Notes: generated from the sequence alone by a model not told the origin. Positions 50,961 through 62,400 are shown, counted from the first letter of the stretch. The stretch: DNA of 64,000 nucleotides from Brumimicrobium ulvae (GCF_947504225.1 NZ_CANNGT010000009.1:103561-167560); one strand, 5' to 3'. Translations and numbers: made by a program.

Positions 50961-52286
50961 ATGAAGTTAGTTAGCGCTCACAAGCTTTTGTTTTCAATGC
51001 TCTTTGTTTTGAATTTAAGCTTTCTTCAAGCACAAGAAGTGTGGACCTTAGAACAGTGTATTGATTCAGCAGAAGTGCACAACAAGCGATTAAGAATTAA
51101 CGCTTTGGAGATGGAGTCGAGCCTCCAGCAAGAAAATGTTGTGAAAGGATATCGAATGCCAAAATTAAATCTGAATGCAGATTATAAATACTTTACCGAT
51201 TTGCCTTATCAACTAATGCCAATGAGTGTTTTTGGTGGTCCCGATGGTCAATTCAAAGAGGCTCAGTTTGGTGTTCCCCATCATTTAAATGCTGATTTAA
51301 CATTGGCTATTCCGATTTATAATCCAGAATTATATGGAAACATTAAAACCACGAAGGCAGCGACAGAACTCACACGCATTCAAAACCTAAAGTCAAAAGA
51401 AGAAGTGTTTTTTGAAGTTTCATCGGTGTACTATAACGCTCAAATTATTGCCCGAAGTTTAGACTTTATTGATTCCAATATTGTTAATGCGAAACAATTG
51501 CTCAAGAATGTTGAATTACTTCAAACACAGGAGTTATTAACTGGGACAGATGTGAAAAGGGCGCGATTAAAACTGCTTCAACTGGAAAAAGAACGAGAAA
51601 CAAGTTCTGTGAAGTACGAACGTGTATTGAATGTGCTCAAGTTTTTAATGGGTAGACCTTTATCAGAAAGTATTGATATCGACCAATCAATTGCTTTTAA
51701 AAAGATTGAAAATTATGAAGCTACGAGTTCGCTTTCAGTTCAACTAGCAGAGGCAAGGGCAGAATTATTATATACCCAAATCAACACCTTAAAAAAATCA
51801 CGTTACTTACCTTCTTTAAATGCTTTTGTAACTTATGGAACAACAGGATACGGCTACGATCAAGAACCGAATCGATTTCTTAATTTTTATCCCAAAGGTT
51901 TAGCAGGAATTCAACTTTCTATGCCACTCTTTAATGGGATGGTCACCAAACGAAAAATTCAGCACAAACAATTAGAGATTGACGCTACTTCAATACAATT
52001 GGAATTGATGCAAGATCAGGCTGAAGTCAATATTGAAAATGCCATAAAGGAAAAGAACAATGCAAATACTGCTATGGAAATGGTAGAAGAGCAGTTGAAA
52101 TTAGCAGAGTCTATTTATGATCAAACGATTCTGCAACACCGTGAAGGACTAGTTTCTTTAACCGATGTTATCATGGCAGAAAACGAAGTAAACAAAGCTC
52201 AAATGGAATATTTAGCGACTATAATAGAATACCTTAAAGCAGATTTAAAGTTGAAAAAAGAGTCTGGAAACTTATTGATTAAATAA
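50961..52286 (+). CDS. TolC-family outer-membrane efflux channel
   Basis: A 441-residue protein with a signal peptide (MKLVSAHKLLFSMLFVLNLS...LQA) and the two OEP repeats that make the trimeric alpha-barrel (~30-220 and ~240-430; VWTLEQCIDSAEVHNKRLRI in the first, and QDQAEVNIENAIKEKNNANT followed by YDQTILQHREGLVSLTDVI in the second, both standard OEP patterns). It provides the outer-membrane exit duct for the RND pump encoded in the same operon. The order channel, adaptor, pump is common in Bacteroidota. Confidence 0.95.
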   Translation: MKLVSAHKLLFSMLFVLNLSFLQAQEVWTLEQCIDSAEVHNKRLRINALEMESSLQQENVVKGYRMPKLNLNADYKYFTDLPYQLMPMSVFGGPDGQFKEAQFGVPHHLNADLTLAIPIYNPELYGNIKTTKAATELTRIQNLKSKEEVFFEVSSVYYNAQIIARSLDFIDSNIVNAKQLLKNVELLQTQELLTGTDVKRARLKLLQLEKERETSSVKYERVLNVLKFLMGRPLSESIDIDQSIAFKKIENYEATSSLSVQLAEARAELLYTQINTLKKSRYLPSLNAFVTYGTTGYGYDQEPNRFLNFYPKGLAGIQLSMPLFNGMVTKRKIQHKQLEIDATSIQLELMQDQAEVNIENAIKEKNNANTAMEMVEEQLKLAESIYDQTILQHREGLVSLTDVIMAENEVNKAQMEYLATIIEYLKADLKLKKESGNLLIK

Positions 52287-52302
52287 CACGAATAAAGAAA
52301 TC

Positions 52303-53352
52303 ATGAAAAATATAATTACGATTGTTGTACTTGTCGGGCTTATCGGGTTAACCGTATTTCAGCTGACGAAAAATAAAGCAAAAACAGAAGCTATTGTTTT
52401 TCATTACGATAAAAATAAAACCATTAAAGTTGAAGCAATTACTGCAGAAGTTTCTAATATGGATACCCGACAAACCATTGATGGGAACTTCATGGCGAAT
52501 CGTGAAGTGAAATTAAACGCAGATATTCAAGGAAAGATTGATGCAGTTAGAGTTGGCTTAGGAAGTGAAGTGAAAAAAGGACAAATCCTTATTGAATTGG
52601 ATAATTCTCTTTTGAAATTACAATTAGAGAGTGTGAAAATTCAAGTTCAAGACTTAGAAAAGGATTTTGAACGCTACACAATTTTGACCGAAGCAGATGC
52701 GATACAAAAAGCGAAATTGGATAAAATTCAATTGCAGTTACAGTCTGCGATTATTCAGCGAAGAACCATTGAGGAACAGATTAATAAAACAACAATTCGT
52801 GCACCATTTGACGGGACAATCACTCAGAAGTTTGTAGAAATTGGAGCTTTTGCTGCACCTGGAGTTCCATTGCTTCAGCTAAGTCAAATGAATATTTTAC
52901 GTTTTACAGCTTATGTTGCAGAAGGTGAAGTGAATCAGTTGGGTTTAAATGATGAGGTGATTTTAAAAGCCGATCAATATCCACATGTCGATTTCACAGG
53001 GAAAGTTGTTGCTATTGGAAGTAAAGCCAATCCTGCAGCGCGTTATCCTGTAGAAATTGAAGTTAAAAACGAAAAAGAAACTCCAATTCGAGCAGGAATG
53101 TTCGGACAAGTAGTTCTAGAGAAGAAAACTGAAAAAAGTGGAATTGTGCTGCCACTTTCTGTAATTCAAGGTCAACTCGATGATGCAAAAGTTTATGTCG
53201 TAAAAAACAACAAAGCTGTTCTGGTTCCTGTACAAATACTATCCACTGAAGGGACCTCTGTTTTAGTAGGAGAAGGACTTTCGGCAGGAGATAAAGTGGT
53301 GAGTAGAGGATTTGTGAATTTGTTCGACGGAATAAATGTGAATTACGAATAG
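52303..53352 (+). CDS. HlyD/AcrA-type periplasmic adaptor
   Basis: A 349-residue membrane-fusion protein. An N-terminal membrane helix (~3-20, IITIVVLVGLIGLTVFQL) is followed by a beta-barrel/lipoyl layout: NREVKLNADIQGKIDAVRVG and LGSEVKKGQILIELDNSLLK (lipoyl half), a coiled coil (~105-155), then TIRAPFDGTITQKFVEIGAF (second lipoyl half) and a beta-barrel domain ending in a membrane-proximal region. It links the RND pump to the TolC-like channel. The C-terminus is separated from the pump gene by a 77-bp gap containing a large perfect hairpin. Confidence 0.94.
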   Translation: MKNIITIVVLVGLIGLTVFQLTKNKAKTEAIVFHYDKNKTIKVEAITAEVSNMDTRQTIDGNFMANREVKLNADIQGKIDAVRVGLGSEVKKGQILIELDNSLLKLQLESVKIQVQDLEKDFERYTILTEADAIQKAKLDKIQLQLQSAIIQRRTIEEQINKTTIRAPFDGTITQKFVEIGAFAAPGVPLLQLSQMNILRFTAYVAEGEVNQLGLNDEVILKADQYPHVDFTGKVVAIGSKANPAARYPVEIEVKNEKETPIRAGMFGQVVLEKKTEKSGIVLPLSVIQGQLDDAKVYVVKNNKAVLVPVQILSTEGTSVLVGEGLSAGDKVVSRGFVNLFDGINVNYE

Positions 53353-53355
53353 TTC

Positions 53356-53407
53356 AATTACGAATTACGAATTCAAGATGTACTTCGCCAATTCGTAATT
53401 CGTAATT
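53356..53407. repeat. 18-bp perfect inverted repeat between adaptor and pump genes
   Basis: AATTACGAATTACGAATT (53356-53373) and AATTCGTAATTCGTAATT (53390-53407) form a perfect stem with a 16-nt loop. It lies 3 bp after the adaptor stop. Each arm is itself made of a repeated ATTACGA unit. With AT-rich content and no T run behind it, it is not a classical terminator; it could attenuate downstream pump expression or be a dispersed repeat. Confidence 0.8.
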
Positions 53408-53429
53408 CATAATTTTTAATTGAAAAAAG

Positions 53430-56400
53430 ATGAATATTACAGAAATTTCCATAAAACGACCTTCGCTCATCATTGTTATGTTTGGTGTTTTTACCCTTTT
53501 GGGATGGATAGGCTTTAAAAACTTGAGCTATGAGTTAATGCCTGATTTTAATCAACCTGTTGTGGTGATTAAAACTGGATATCCAGGAGCAGATCCTGAA
53601 GAAGTTGAAACATCAGTCAGTGAGAAAATCGAAGATGCACTTTCAAATCTTGAAGGTATAGATTACTTAGTTACGAAGTCTTTGCCCAATGCATCGGTAA
53701 TCATCGTCAACCTAAAATATGGTGTTAATCTTGACAATACCATGCAGGATGCGCAGCGGTATATTGATAACATTCGAAAAGATTTACCCGCCGATATTTT
53801 AAGTCCTGAAATGAGTAAAGTTTCTCCAAATGACTTACCGATTATGTCGATCAGTGCAACGAGTGATATGCCGGCTACTGAGTTTTATCAAAAAATGAAA
53901 AATGATTTTCTCCCTCAGGTTCAACAAATTCAAGGAGTGGCAGAGCTGACATTACTAGGAGGAAGAGAACGAGAAGTTCAAGTGAATATTCAACCCCATT
54001 TATTGAAGCAACATAAAGTTTCAATTCTTCAAGTTGTCCAAGCAATTAATCAATCCGGTGTAGATATTCCTGCTGGAAATCTCAGAACAAATGAATTTGA
54101 TAACAGCCTGCGATTAAAAGGAAAGTTTAACACACTTGAAGAAATAGAAAATGTTCAAGTGGCTATGCCGATGCCTGGAAATCCGATTTATGTAAAAGAT
54201 ATTGCCAAAGTAGAAGATAAAACGGTTGAAATTACTTCTGTGAGTCGCTACAACGGAAAAGAAGGAATAGGAATTCTATTGAAAAAACAAGGAGATGCCA
54301 ATGCCGTGGATGTATCGCGAAATGTGCGAGAACGATTCGATAAAATTGCAGCAACTTATGACGAAGAAAATGTCCAATTCGTTATTGCAGATGACAGTAC
54401 AGATAACACAATTGAAGCGGTGAATTCAGTTGTATTTGACTTAATCTTGGCAGTAATTCTAGTGTCTTTAGTGATGCTTTTATTCCTTCGAAGCTTTAGA
54501 AATTCACTCATTGTTTTAATTGCCATTCCAACGTCTTTGGTAACTGCTTTTGCCATGATGTGGATTTTAGGATATACATTAAATCTCATGACTTTATTAG
54601 CCATGTCTCTAATTATTGGAGTTTTGGTGGATGATGCTACAGTCGTTTTAGAAAATATTCAAGTTCATCTTGATCGTGGAAAAGAAAAACGCAAAGCAGC
54701 AATGGATGGACGAATGGAAATTGGGTTTTCCGCTTTATCAATTACACTTGTGGATATCGTGGTTTTCGTTCCAATTCTCTTCCTTCAAGTTTTCGTTGCA
54801 GATATGTTAAAACAATTTTCTGTTGTGATTATCACCTCCACTTTAACGAGTTTATTGGTCGGGTTTACATTGACCCCTTGGCTGGCTTCGAGAGTTGGAA
54901 AGAAAGAGGATTTACAAGCGACCAATTTCTTCAATAAATTCTTATTGTGGTTTGAAGTTCAGCTGGATAGATTACAAGAAATGTACGGCCGTCAATTGAA
55001 ATGGGTCTTGAATCATAAATTGATTTTCGTAGGATTTGTTCTTGCTTTATTTGCATTAACGGGTGTAATAATGAAACAAGGAATTATCGGAAAAGAGTTA
55101 ATTGCCACAGGAGATCAAGGAAAGTTTTTACTGGGCTTAGAATTTGATAAAAACACCTCCATCCATGCCAACAATAACGTTTCTGCGGAAATAGAAGATT
55201 TTATATTGCAACAAGATGCCGTTGAAAGTTTATTCAGTAACGTGGGAGGTCCAAGCACAGGAATCGGAAGCCTTGGTGTAGGATCCGCTTACCGAACAGA
55301 AATGACCATTCAACTCAACGATAAGAAAGGAGATGTTTCCACAGAGTCTTATATGCGACAATTGAGAACTGAGTTAGAAGATCGTTTTACTGGAATCAAA
55401 TATTCAATTATTGCTATGGGATTAGTTCCCAGAACAGCACCTATTGAAATTACCTTAAGTGGAGTAGATGTTGACCAAGTAATGGAATCTGCGAATCATT
55501 TGCAAAACGTATTGCAAGACATTCCAGGAACAGATAATATTTTGCTTTCAGTTGAAGAAGGAAGTCCTGAATACCGTGTGATACCCGACAAAAACTTAAT
55601 GCAACGCTTCGGATTGACCACGGCTTATGTTGGAATGAGTTTGCGTACCTCTTTCAATGGAAACGATGACGCCTCTATTACTGAAGACGGAAATGAATAT
55701 CCTGTGCGTGTTCAACTGGCCAGTTTTAATCGTGAAAATGCAAAAGATGTTTCGAATTTACCGATTATTAATCCGAAAGGAATGCCAATAGAGGTAAAGC
55801 AATTTGCCAAAGTAGAAAAGAACAGTTCACCTTCTTTATTGGAACGAAAAGACAGACAACCAGCGGTTACAATTACAGCAAATGCATTGGGGAAACCTTC
55901 TGGAACTGTAGCTGATGAGGTTGTAGCTTATGTCAAAGAGCATCCCTTACCAGCAGGAATTGAAATGACATGGGGAAGTGATGTGAAAAGACAAAATGAT
56001 AGTTTTGGAGCTTTAGCGAATGTATTGCTGATCTCTTTTCTGTTAATCTACCTCATTCTTGTTGCACTATACGACAGTTATGTTTATCCATTTGTGGTTT
56101 TATTCTCCATTCCAGTGGCGATTATTGGAGCTTTCTTAGCCCTAAATTTATCACTGAGTCATTTGAGTCTATTTGCATTACTAGGTTTGATTATGCTAAT
56201 GGGACTCGTCACCAAAAACGCCATTTTGATTGTCGATTTCACCAATCAATTGAAAGCTACAGGAAAAGATTACAAAACAGCTTTGATTGAATCTGGAAAA
56301 GGAAGATTGCGTCCAATTTTAATGACGACTTTATCCATGGTGATCGGAATGCTTCCAATCGCTCTGGCAACAGGTTCAGGAAGTGAATGGAAAAATGGTT

Positions 56401-56519
56401 TAGCTTGGGTTATTATTGGTGGACTATTGTCATCATTGGTATTAACAGTGTATTTAGTTCCTGTAGTTTACGCTTTTGTTGACGGAGTGAAATTGAGATT
56501 TCAAAAAGAAAAGAAATGA
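53430..56519 (+). CDS. RND multidrug/solvent efflux pump, AcrB/MexB family
   Basis: A 1029-residue trimeric inner-membrane pump with 12 helices in two sets (one at the N-terminus, a group at ~335-495, then one at ~530 and a group at ~850-1015) and two large periplasmic loops. SIKRPSLIIVMFGVFTLLGW starts the first helix; the proton-relay Asp pair is in MSLIIGVLVDDATVVLENIQ. The protein exports toxic compounds to the TolC-like channel. It is one codon overlap (ATGA) before the DUF2141 gene. Substrate class cannot be decided; the sequence is nearer to hydrophobe/amphiphile pumps than to CzcA metal pumps. Confidence 0.95.
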   Translation: MNITEISIKRPSLIIVMFGVFTLLGWIGFKNLSYELMPDFNQPVVVIKTGYPGADPEEVETSVSEKIEDALSNLEGIDYLVTKSLPNASVIIVNLKYGVNLDNTMQDAQRYIDNIRKDLPADILSPEMSKVSPNDLPIMSISATSDMPATEFYQKMKNDFLPQVQQIQGVAELTLLGGREREVQVNIQPHLLKQHKVSILQVVQAINQSGVDIPAGNLRTNEFDNSLRLKGKFNTLEEIENVQVAMPMPGNPIYVKDIAKVEDKTVEITSVSRYNGKEGIGILLKKQGDANAVDVSRNVRERFDKIAATYDEENVQFVIADDSTDNTIEAVNSVVFDLILAVILVSLVMLLFLRSFRNSLIVLIAIPTSLVTAFAMMWILGYTLNLMTLLAMSLIIGVLVDDATVVLENIQVHLDRGKEKRKAAMDGRMEIGFSALSITLVDIVVFVPILFLQVFVADMLKQFSVVIITSTLTSLLVGFTLTPWLASRVGKKEDLQATNFFNKFLLWFEVQLDRLQEMYGRQLKWVLNHKLIFVGFVLALFALTGVIMKQGIIGKELIATGDQGKFLLGLEFDKNTSIHANNNVSAEIEDFILQQDAVESLFSNVGGPSTGIGSLGVGSAYRTEMTIQLNDKKGDVSTESYMRQLRTELEDRFTGIKYSIIAMGLVPRTAPIEITLSGVDVDQVMESANHLQNVLQDIPGTDNILLSVEEGSPEYRVIPDKNLMQRFGLTTAYVGMSLRTSFNGNDDASITEDGNEYPVRVQLASFNRENAKDVSNLPIINPKGMPIEVKQFAKVEKNSSPSLLERKDRQPAVTITANALGKPSGTVADEVVAYVKEHPLPAGIEMTWGSDVKRQNDSFGALANVLLISFLLIYLILVALYDSYVYPFVVLFSIPVAIIGAFLALNLSLSHLSLFALLGLIMLMGLVTKNAILIVDFTNQLKATGKDYKTALIESGKGRLRPILMTTLSMVIGMLPIALATGSGSEWKNGLAWVIIGGLLSSLVLTVYLVPVVYAFVDGVKLRFQKEKK

Positions 56520-56956
56520 GAGAAATACTAACTATCGTACTGTTTTCAATGCTTTCGTTTTCTGTATTGAGTCAGAATAATGACTATTACGATTTAAAAG
56601 TGATTGTCAAAGAGCTTAGAAATAACACTGGAATCGTTCAGTTTTCACTGTACAATGAAAAAGGAAGTATTCCCGATGAAAAATTCGAGAAGCTATATAA
56701 ATCTGGAAAAGTCAAGATTAAGAATAAAACTGCAGAGTTTACTTTTCGCGTGTTAAAAGGAGGAACTTATGCTGTAAACATTCTACATGATGAAAATTCT
56801 AACGGCGTAATAGACAAGGGGTGGGTTTTACCGGTTGAAGGAGTAGGGTTTTCAAATTATAAAAGTATAGGTTTAACGAATCGACCCAATTTTGAAAAAG
56901 CATCTTTTCTTTTAAATAAAGATAAAGATATTGAAGTAAAGGTGATTTATATGTAA
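56516..56956 (+). CDS. DUF2141 secreted protein
   Basis: A 146-residue protein with a signal peptide (MREILTIVLFSMLSFSVLSQ) and one DUF2141 domain: VIVKELRNNTGIVQFSLYNE, then AVNILHDENSNGVIDKGWVL, whose HDENxNGxxD segment resembles a calcium-binding loop. The family is small, exported and of unknown function. Its ATG overlaps the RND pump stop by 4 bp, making it the last gene of the TetR operon and suggesting a periplasmic role in or near the pump. Confidence 0.9.
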   Translation: MREILTIVLFSMLSFSVLSQNNDYYDLKVIVKELRNNTGIVQFSLYNEKGSIPDEKFEKLYKSGKVKIKNKTAEFTFRVLKGGTYAVNILHDENSNGVIDKGWVLPVEGVGFSNYKSIGLTNRPNFEKASFLLNKDKDIEVKVIYM

Positions 56957-57043
56957 GTTTAATGATGAGTACTTGTCTAAATCATGAATCCATTTGAATT
57001 ATGTTTACATTTATCATTTAAGATTAAAATCAACTAAAAGAAC

Positions 57044-57715
57044 ATGAAGAGAACTGCAACTCTACTTGGCGCAACAGGATTAATCGGTGGACATCTATTG
57101 GAAATCCTTAAAAAAGAATCTTTTTACGATGAAGTAAGGGTGATTTCGAGAAGACCCTTAGAAATTGACCACCCAAAGGTCAAAGTCGTGGTTATTGATT
57201 TTAATGATGAACTTCAGTTTAAAGCTGCAATGGAAGGAAGTGACCTGGTCTTCTGTGCTATTGGAACAACGCAAAAGAAGGTGAAAGGAGATAAAAAATT
57301 GTATCGCTCAATTGATTTTGATATTCCAATAAACGCAGCAAAGCACAGTATAAAATATGGGTGTAAACAATTTCTTATCGTTTCTTCATTAGGTGCAGAC
57401 AGTTCAAAAAGAGGATTTTATTTGAAGTTAAAAGGTGAAGTAGAAGAAGCACTCATCGCCAAGATGCATCCCACTGTAGGTTTTCATTCATTGTCTATTT
57501 TTAGACCTTCCCTTTTGCTAGGAGACCGCAAAGAAAAGAGACTGGCCGAAGACATTGGTCAATTCTTTGGGAAAGTTTTGAAATTCCTTATGCCTGGAAA
57601 GTCGAAGCCCATTGAAGGAGAGAATGTCGCCAAAGCAATGGTTGCTGCAGCAAAGTTGAATAAAAAAGGCGTGGAAATTTATCATTATAAAGAGATGAAG
57701 GAGTTGGTGGGGTAG
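57044..57715 (+). CDS. NAD(P)H-binding protein, atypical SDR (TIP30-like)
   Basis: A 223-residue Rossmann-fold protein: TATLLGATGLIGGHLLEIL is the dinucleotide-binding glycine motif and FLIVSSLGADSSKRGFYLKL contains the conserved Ser and YxxxK-like Tyr/Lys. The fold belongs to the atypical SDRs related to HTATIP2/TIP30 and YwnB; these bind NADPH but their substrates are unknown. Length and motifs are complete. It stands alone after the efflux operon, 87 bp beyond its stop, and before a repeat-rich spacer. Confidence 0.88.
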   Translation: MKRTATLLGATGLIGGHLLEILKKESFYDEVRVISRRPLEIDHPKVKVVVIDFNDELQFKAAMEGSDLVFCAIGTTQKKVKGDKKLYRSIDFDIPINAAKHSIKYGCKQFLIVSSLGADSSKRGFYLKLKGEVEEALIAKMHPTVGFHSLSIFRPSLLLGDRKEKRLAEDIGQFFGKVLKFLMPGKSKPIEGENVAKAMVAAAKLNKKGVEIYHYKEMKELVG

Positions 57716-57770
57716 GTTTTTAAAAGAAATCTTTTACTTACAAGGCACAAAGTTTTGGGTTTTAAAATGC

Positions 57771-57896
57771 TCCCCCTTTATTCCCCTTATATTTGTTTTT
57801 TTAAGAGAAAACTTTCTCTTCCAAATCATCATCAATACCCATAAAAGTGAGTCTCTACGTCTCCTCCGTCAGCTGACGGCGCCAAGGGGGGAGGAT
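57771..57896. repeat. GC-rich repeat material in the spacer before tyrS
   Basis: TCCCCCTTTATTCCCC (57771-57786) matches 15 of 16 bases inside hsdM (20484-20499). Further on CCGTCAGCTGACGG (57866-57879) is a perfect 14-bp palindrome flanked by TCCTCC and GGAGGA. The spacer (57716-57968) shows no gene. Confidence 0.65.
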
Positions 57897-57968
57897 TACA
57901 CTTCGAATCACACCCACAAAAAAGAAGCTCAATTGCTTGAACTCCTTTAAATGAGTAACGAAAAAAAC

Positions 57969-59264
57969 TTATTCAACGATGATCAAATAATTATTCTTCT
58001 TTCCTTTTCCTAAAAGGATAAATTTATCACTAATTAATTGTTCTTCTGTTAACGTAAAATCCTCCTTCACTTTAGATTTATTCACGCTGATTGCATTTCC
58101 TTTCAATTCTCTTCTGGCTTGACCATTCGACTCTAGGAAACCTGTTTTAGCTGAAAGTGCATCGATAATTCCAACCCCTTCTTTCAATTCATCTTTTGAT
58201 AAAGTTGCTTGTGGAATTCCTTCAAATACAGCAAGGAAATCTTTTACAGATAATGACCTTAAATCTTCTTCTGTTGATTTTCCAAATAAAATATTTGAAG
58301 CAGCAATAGCTGTTTTTAAATCTTCTTCAGAGTGAACCGTAATGGTAATGATTTCAGCCAACTTCTTTTGCAATTGACGCAAGTGAGGAGCTTCGTTATG
58401 AGCAGCAACAAGCGTGTCAATTTCTTCTTTTGAAAGGAAGGTAAATATCTTTATATAACGCTCAGCATCTTCATCAGTTGTATTTACCCAGTATTGGTAA
58501 AATTCATAAGGAGAAGTACGTTCAGGATCTAGCCAGATGTTACCACCTTCTGTTTTTCCAAACTTAGTACCGTCTGCCTTTGTAATCAATGGACAAGTTA
58601 AAGCAAAAGCTTTTCCACCCGAAACACGGCGAATCAATTCAGTACCAGTGGTAATGTTACCCCATTGGTCAGAACCACCCATTTGCATGGTTACCTCCTT
58701 GTTATTATATAAATGTAAGAAATCATAACCTTGTACCAATTGATATGAGAATTCAGTGAAAGACATTCCTTCAGCATTTTCACCTGTCAATCTTTTCTTA
58801 ACAGAATCTTTTGCCATCATGTAGTTCACCGTAAGGTGTTTTCCTACATCTCGAATAAATTCAAGGAATGAAAAATCCTTCATCCAATCATAATTATTCA
58901 CTAATACTGCAGCATTTTCATCCTCAGTATCAAAGTTTAGAAATTTACTCAATTGGTTTTTGATTGCATTTTGATTGTGCTTCAATTCTTCCTCATTGAG
59001 CAAGTTACGCTCTTGAGATTTCATTGATGGATCTCCAATCATTCCTGTTGCTCCACCTAAAAGTGCTACCGGTTTGTGACCAGCACGTTGAAAGTGACGT
59101 AACATCATAATGCTCACCAAATGGCCAATGTGTAATGAGTCCGCTGTTGGGTCAATCCCCACATAAGCAGCCCTCATTTTCTCTAGTAAATGCTCTTCTG
59201 CACCAGGCATGCTATCGTGAATCATGCCTCTCCATGTCAATTCCTCTATGAAGTTCTTCGCCAT
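57969..59264 (-). CDS. tyrS: Tyrosyl-tRNA synthetase
   Basis: A 431-residue class I synthetase charging tRNA-Tyr. The ATP motif is DSLHIGHLV (HIGH), with [15 protein letters not shown] preceding it; the KMSKS-like motif is TKFGKTEGG, and [11 protein letters not shown] marks the tyrosine site. A C-terminal S4 RNA-binding domain (~360-431, [20 protein letters not shown]) completes the standard bacterial form. The gene has no obvious operon partner. Confidence 0.98.
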   Translation of the reverse strand: MAKNFIEELTWRGMIHDSMPGAEEHLLEKMRAAYVGIDPTADSLHIGHLVSIMMLRHFQRAGHKPVALLGGATGMIGDPSMKSQERNLLNEEELKHNQNAIKNQLSKFLNFDTEDENAAVLVNNYDWMKDFSFLEFIRDVGKHLTVNYMMAKDSVKKRLTGENAEGMSFTEFSYQLVQGYDFLHLYNNKEVTMQMGGSDQWGNITTGTELIRRVSGGKAFALTCPLITKADGTKFGKTEGGNIWLDPERTSPYEFYQYWVNTTDEDAERYIKIFTFLSKEEIDTLVAAHNEAPHLRQLQKKLAEIITITVHSEEDLKTAIAASNILFGKSTEEDLRSLSVKDFLAVFEGIPQATLSKDELKEGVGIIDALSAKTGFLESNGQARRELKGNAISVNKSKVKEDFTLTEEQLISDKFILLGKGKKNNYLIIVE

Positions 59265-59499
59265 TTTTATAAATTTTCCTCAAAAATACTATGGATATCT
59301 CAATTTGACGTGATTTTGTAGGTTATTTTAAATTGATTTAGGAGTTTGGTTGATTTACAACAGAAGAATAAGCAATCGTGATAGTTTAATCATTAGAAAG
59401 TGTTTTTAAGAAGTTCATTTACATTGTTTTAGGTTAATGTTGTATTTTCACAGCAAACTACTTGCTTTTTATTACTAATTATATTTAAAACTATTACGT

Positions 59500-62400
59500 A
59501 TGAAAAAATTAAATCTATGTTTATTAACCTTGTCACTTTCTGTTTTTCATCTTTTAAACGGACAACAAAATCAGACTGTGCTTAATGGAAATAGTGTCGC
59601 AGCCACAATTGAAGATGATGGAACACTATTTCATAAAAAAGGTTCCTCATCATCCGGCTACGAAGTTGCTGCAGGAAGTGGAAATCATCTCCTTTATTTC
59701 GGTGGGTTTTGGTTTGGAGGAACGAATCAAAATGGGGAATTGAAACTAGCGGCAAACCTGTATGATAATGATTTCTACAGAGGTCCATACTCTTCAACGA
59801 ACGCTTATTATGATACTGCATATGTTTATGCATATGAAAGTGGGATATGGAACGTGAAAAAATCAGAAATTATTTATCACATAGATAATTATAATCAACC
59901 GGGGTATGTTGCCCCAGCCGGAATCGCTGAATGGCCTGGAAATGGCGACCCTTCAATTGGAGTTGCTGCACAGTTAGCCCCTTTTGTAGACCTCAATAAC
60001 AATGGTGTTTATGAACCTTATGAAGGGGATTACCCATGTATTAAAGGAGACGAAGCTGTTTACCAAATAATACATGAAGATAAACCTCACAACAATTCAG
60101 GAGGCGATAAAGTAGGGGCCGAAGTACATATAATGTTATATCATATTGCTTCAAATGACTTTGTTGATTCTACTACTTTTATTGATATGAAAGTGTATAA
60201 CAGAGGACAAAATTCATTTAATGATTTTAAAGTTGCTTTTTACCTCGATCCTGATATTGGTTCTTTTGAAGATGACTACATTGGGTCGGCTCCTGCAAAA
60301 AACATGATTTATGCATACAACGGTCCTAATTTTGACTCGGGTCAACAGGATGCGCCAGGATACCAAAGCAACCCGCCTGCTTTAGGAATTGTGAGTTTAA
60401 ATAGAGGCACACAATATTCAGGTTATTTTAATAGGTCAGATTTAGGTACTCCGGACAATGATGATCCTAGTACGCCAGCGGATTACTGGAATTACATGAA
60501 TGGAAAATGGAAAAATGGTGCTGATTGGGTAAATGGGGGTACTGGATTTCCTGGTTCTTCAGGTTCAACTTTAACTCCTACACAACATATCTATGATGGT
60601 AATCCTTATTTAGGTACAGGATGGACAGAACATGATATTGATGGAAGTGGAACTTCAAATACACCTGGCGATAGAAGGTTTTTTATGACTACTGATGATG
60701 AGGTTTTTCAACCAGGTGACGTGTTGACCTACAGTTATGCTGTGATAGTTAATCGCAAAGGAAATCAATTGGAAAATGTGCAAGGAATACTTGATTATGC
60801 TGACTTAGTACAGAACTACTACGACAATACAGTTTATTCTTGTAATCAGGTGGGAACTGGAATATCAGATGATTTTGATTTAACTCAAGAGAATGCTAGA
60901 TTGAGTTTTGAAATAACACGTCTAGACGGAGAAGGAAATATGTCTCGTGCCGTGAAAATAAATGCTCAAACAGAACAAAATATTTTGGACAGTACTGCCG
61001 TGAAAAGAGTAGGATATCAAAGAGGAGAAGGACCAATTGAAGCCTATTTAACAGATACGATTACCCATGCGACAGGTCATTTCATTTTGAAATTTAATAA
61101 TTATGTTGATATAGATACTGCCCATTGGACGGTTTATCACTATGATACTGCAGGTGGAGTTTTAATCGACTCTGTAAACTCAAATTCAGCCATTAATGTT
61201 GGCAATGAGCTTGATATACCACAGTGGGGAATGGCCATAAGAATTAAGCAAATGGATTATTTTTGTTCAACTGGAGATCAGTTTTGTGCAGAAAGAGATA
61301 AGGCCGCAAAACCATTAGAAGCAAAACTATCATTTGAAGATGAAAATAACAGCTGGTTAACAGGAGTAAAAAATGCGAATGGTATGTCTCCTGTGAACTG
61401 GATTATGTCTGGAAGCTTTGATGGTTCGAATAACGCAATTCCAGGAGATAGCATTCATAACCCTGCATGTTATTCTTCAAACTATAAGGATCCGAATAAT
61501 TTATTCACGAAACTTGCGGGTGGAATTGTTTCTCCAAGTAACTTGGCGCGATTCGGTGAGTGTGATTTAACACCTGTAGCTTTAGCAAGTTCGGTTGGTA
61601 GTTACAGCTTACTGTCATCTATAGTACATCTTGATTTACCTACAGTTTATCAACCCAGTATCGATATCGTTTTTACTAATGATAAAAGTAAATGGACAAG
61701 AAGTCCAGTGGTAGAACTGAATAAAGATGAATTGAACTCTGTAAATGGAGCAAAGGCTGGTTTCTTGCGTCAAAGTCCATCTGTAGATAAGGAAGGAAAC
61801 CCTGATGGCACCGGTACAGGAATGGGTTGGTTTCCAGGCTATGCTATTGATGTTGAAACAGGACGAAGATTGAATATCGTTTTTGGAGAAAACTCAACCA
61901 TGACTGATGATAATGGAGCAGATATGATTTGGAATCCTTCTGATCGATTAATGGACAATGATGGTAATTATGTTTTAGGTGGTCAACATGTAATTTACGT
62001 TTATGGCGGTCAAAATGATGGCATGCCTAATTATGACGAAGGTGCATTCATTCATCAACAGCTGTCCTTAGAAACAATTCTTGGATACAGAAATGTATAC
62101 TCTAACCTATCATGGGTAGTTCAACCTTTGCTTAAGCAGGGAGAACAATTATTGTCTTCGGATGCAAGGTTAGCTGTTAGAATTAACAAAGAATTCAAAA
62201 CGAATGTTTTATCAAATCAAAATGAAGGGAAACCAATGTTTAGTTGGGATGTTATTCCTTACGATGAAGTCCTCTCGGTAGGTGATGTGGAGATAAAGCA
62301 AAGTGATGTAAAAATCTATCCAAACCCTGCTACAAATCAATTAAATATTGTTTGGGATGAAATAGACGTTAAGGAAATAAAAATCACTTCTTTTCAAGGT

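Noticed and set aside
53430..56519. CzcA-type heavy-metal pump
   Set aside because: The proton-relay region and overall sequence look closer to hydrophobe/amphiphile pumps, although the neighbouring His-rich lipoprotein tempted a metal assignment.
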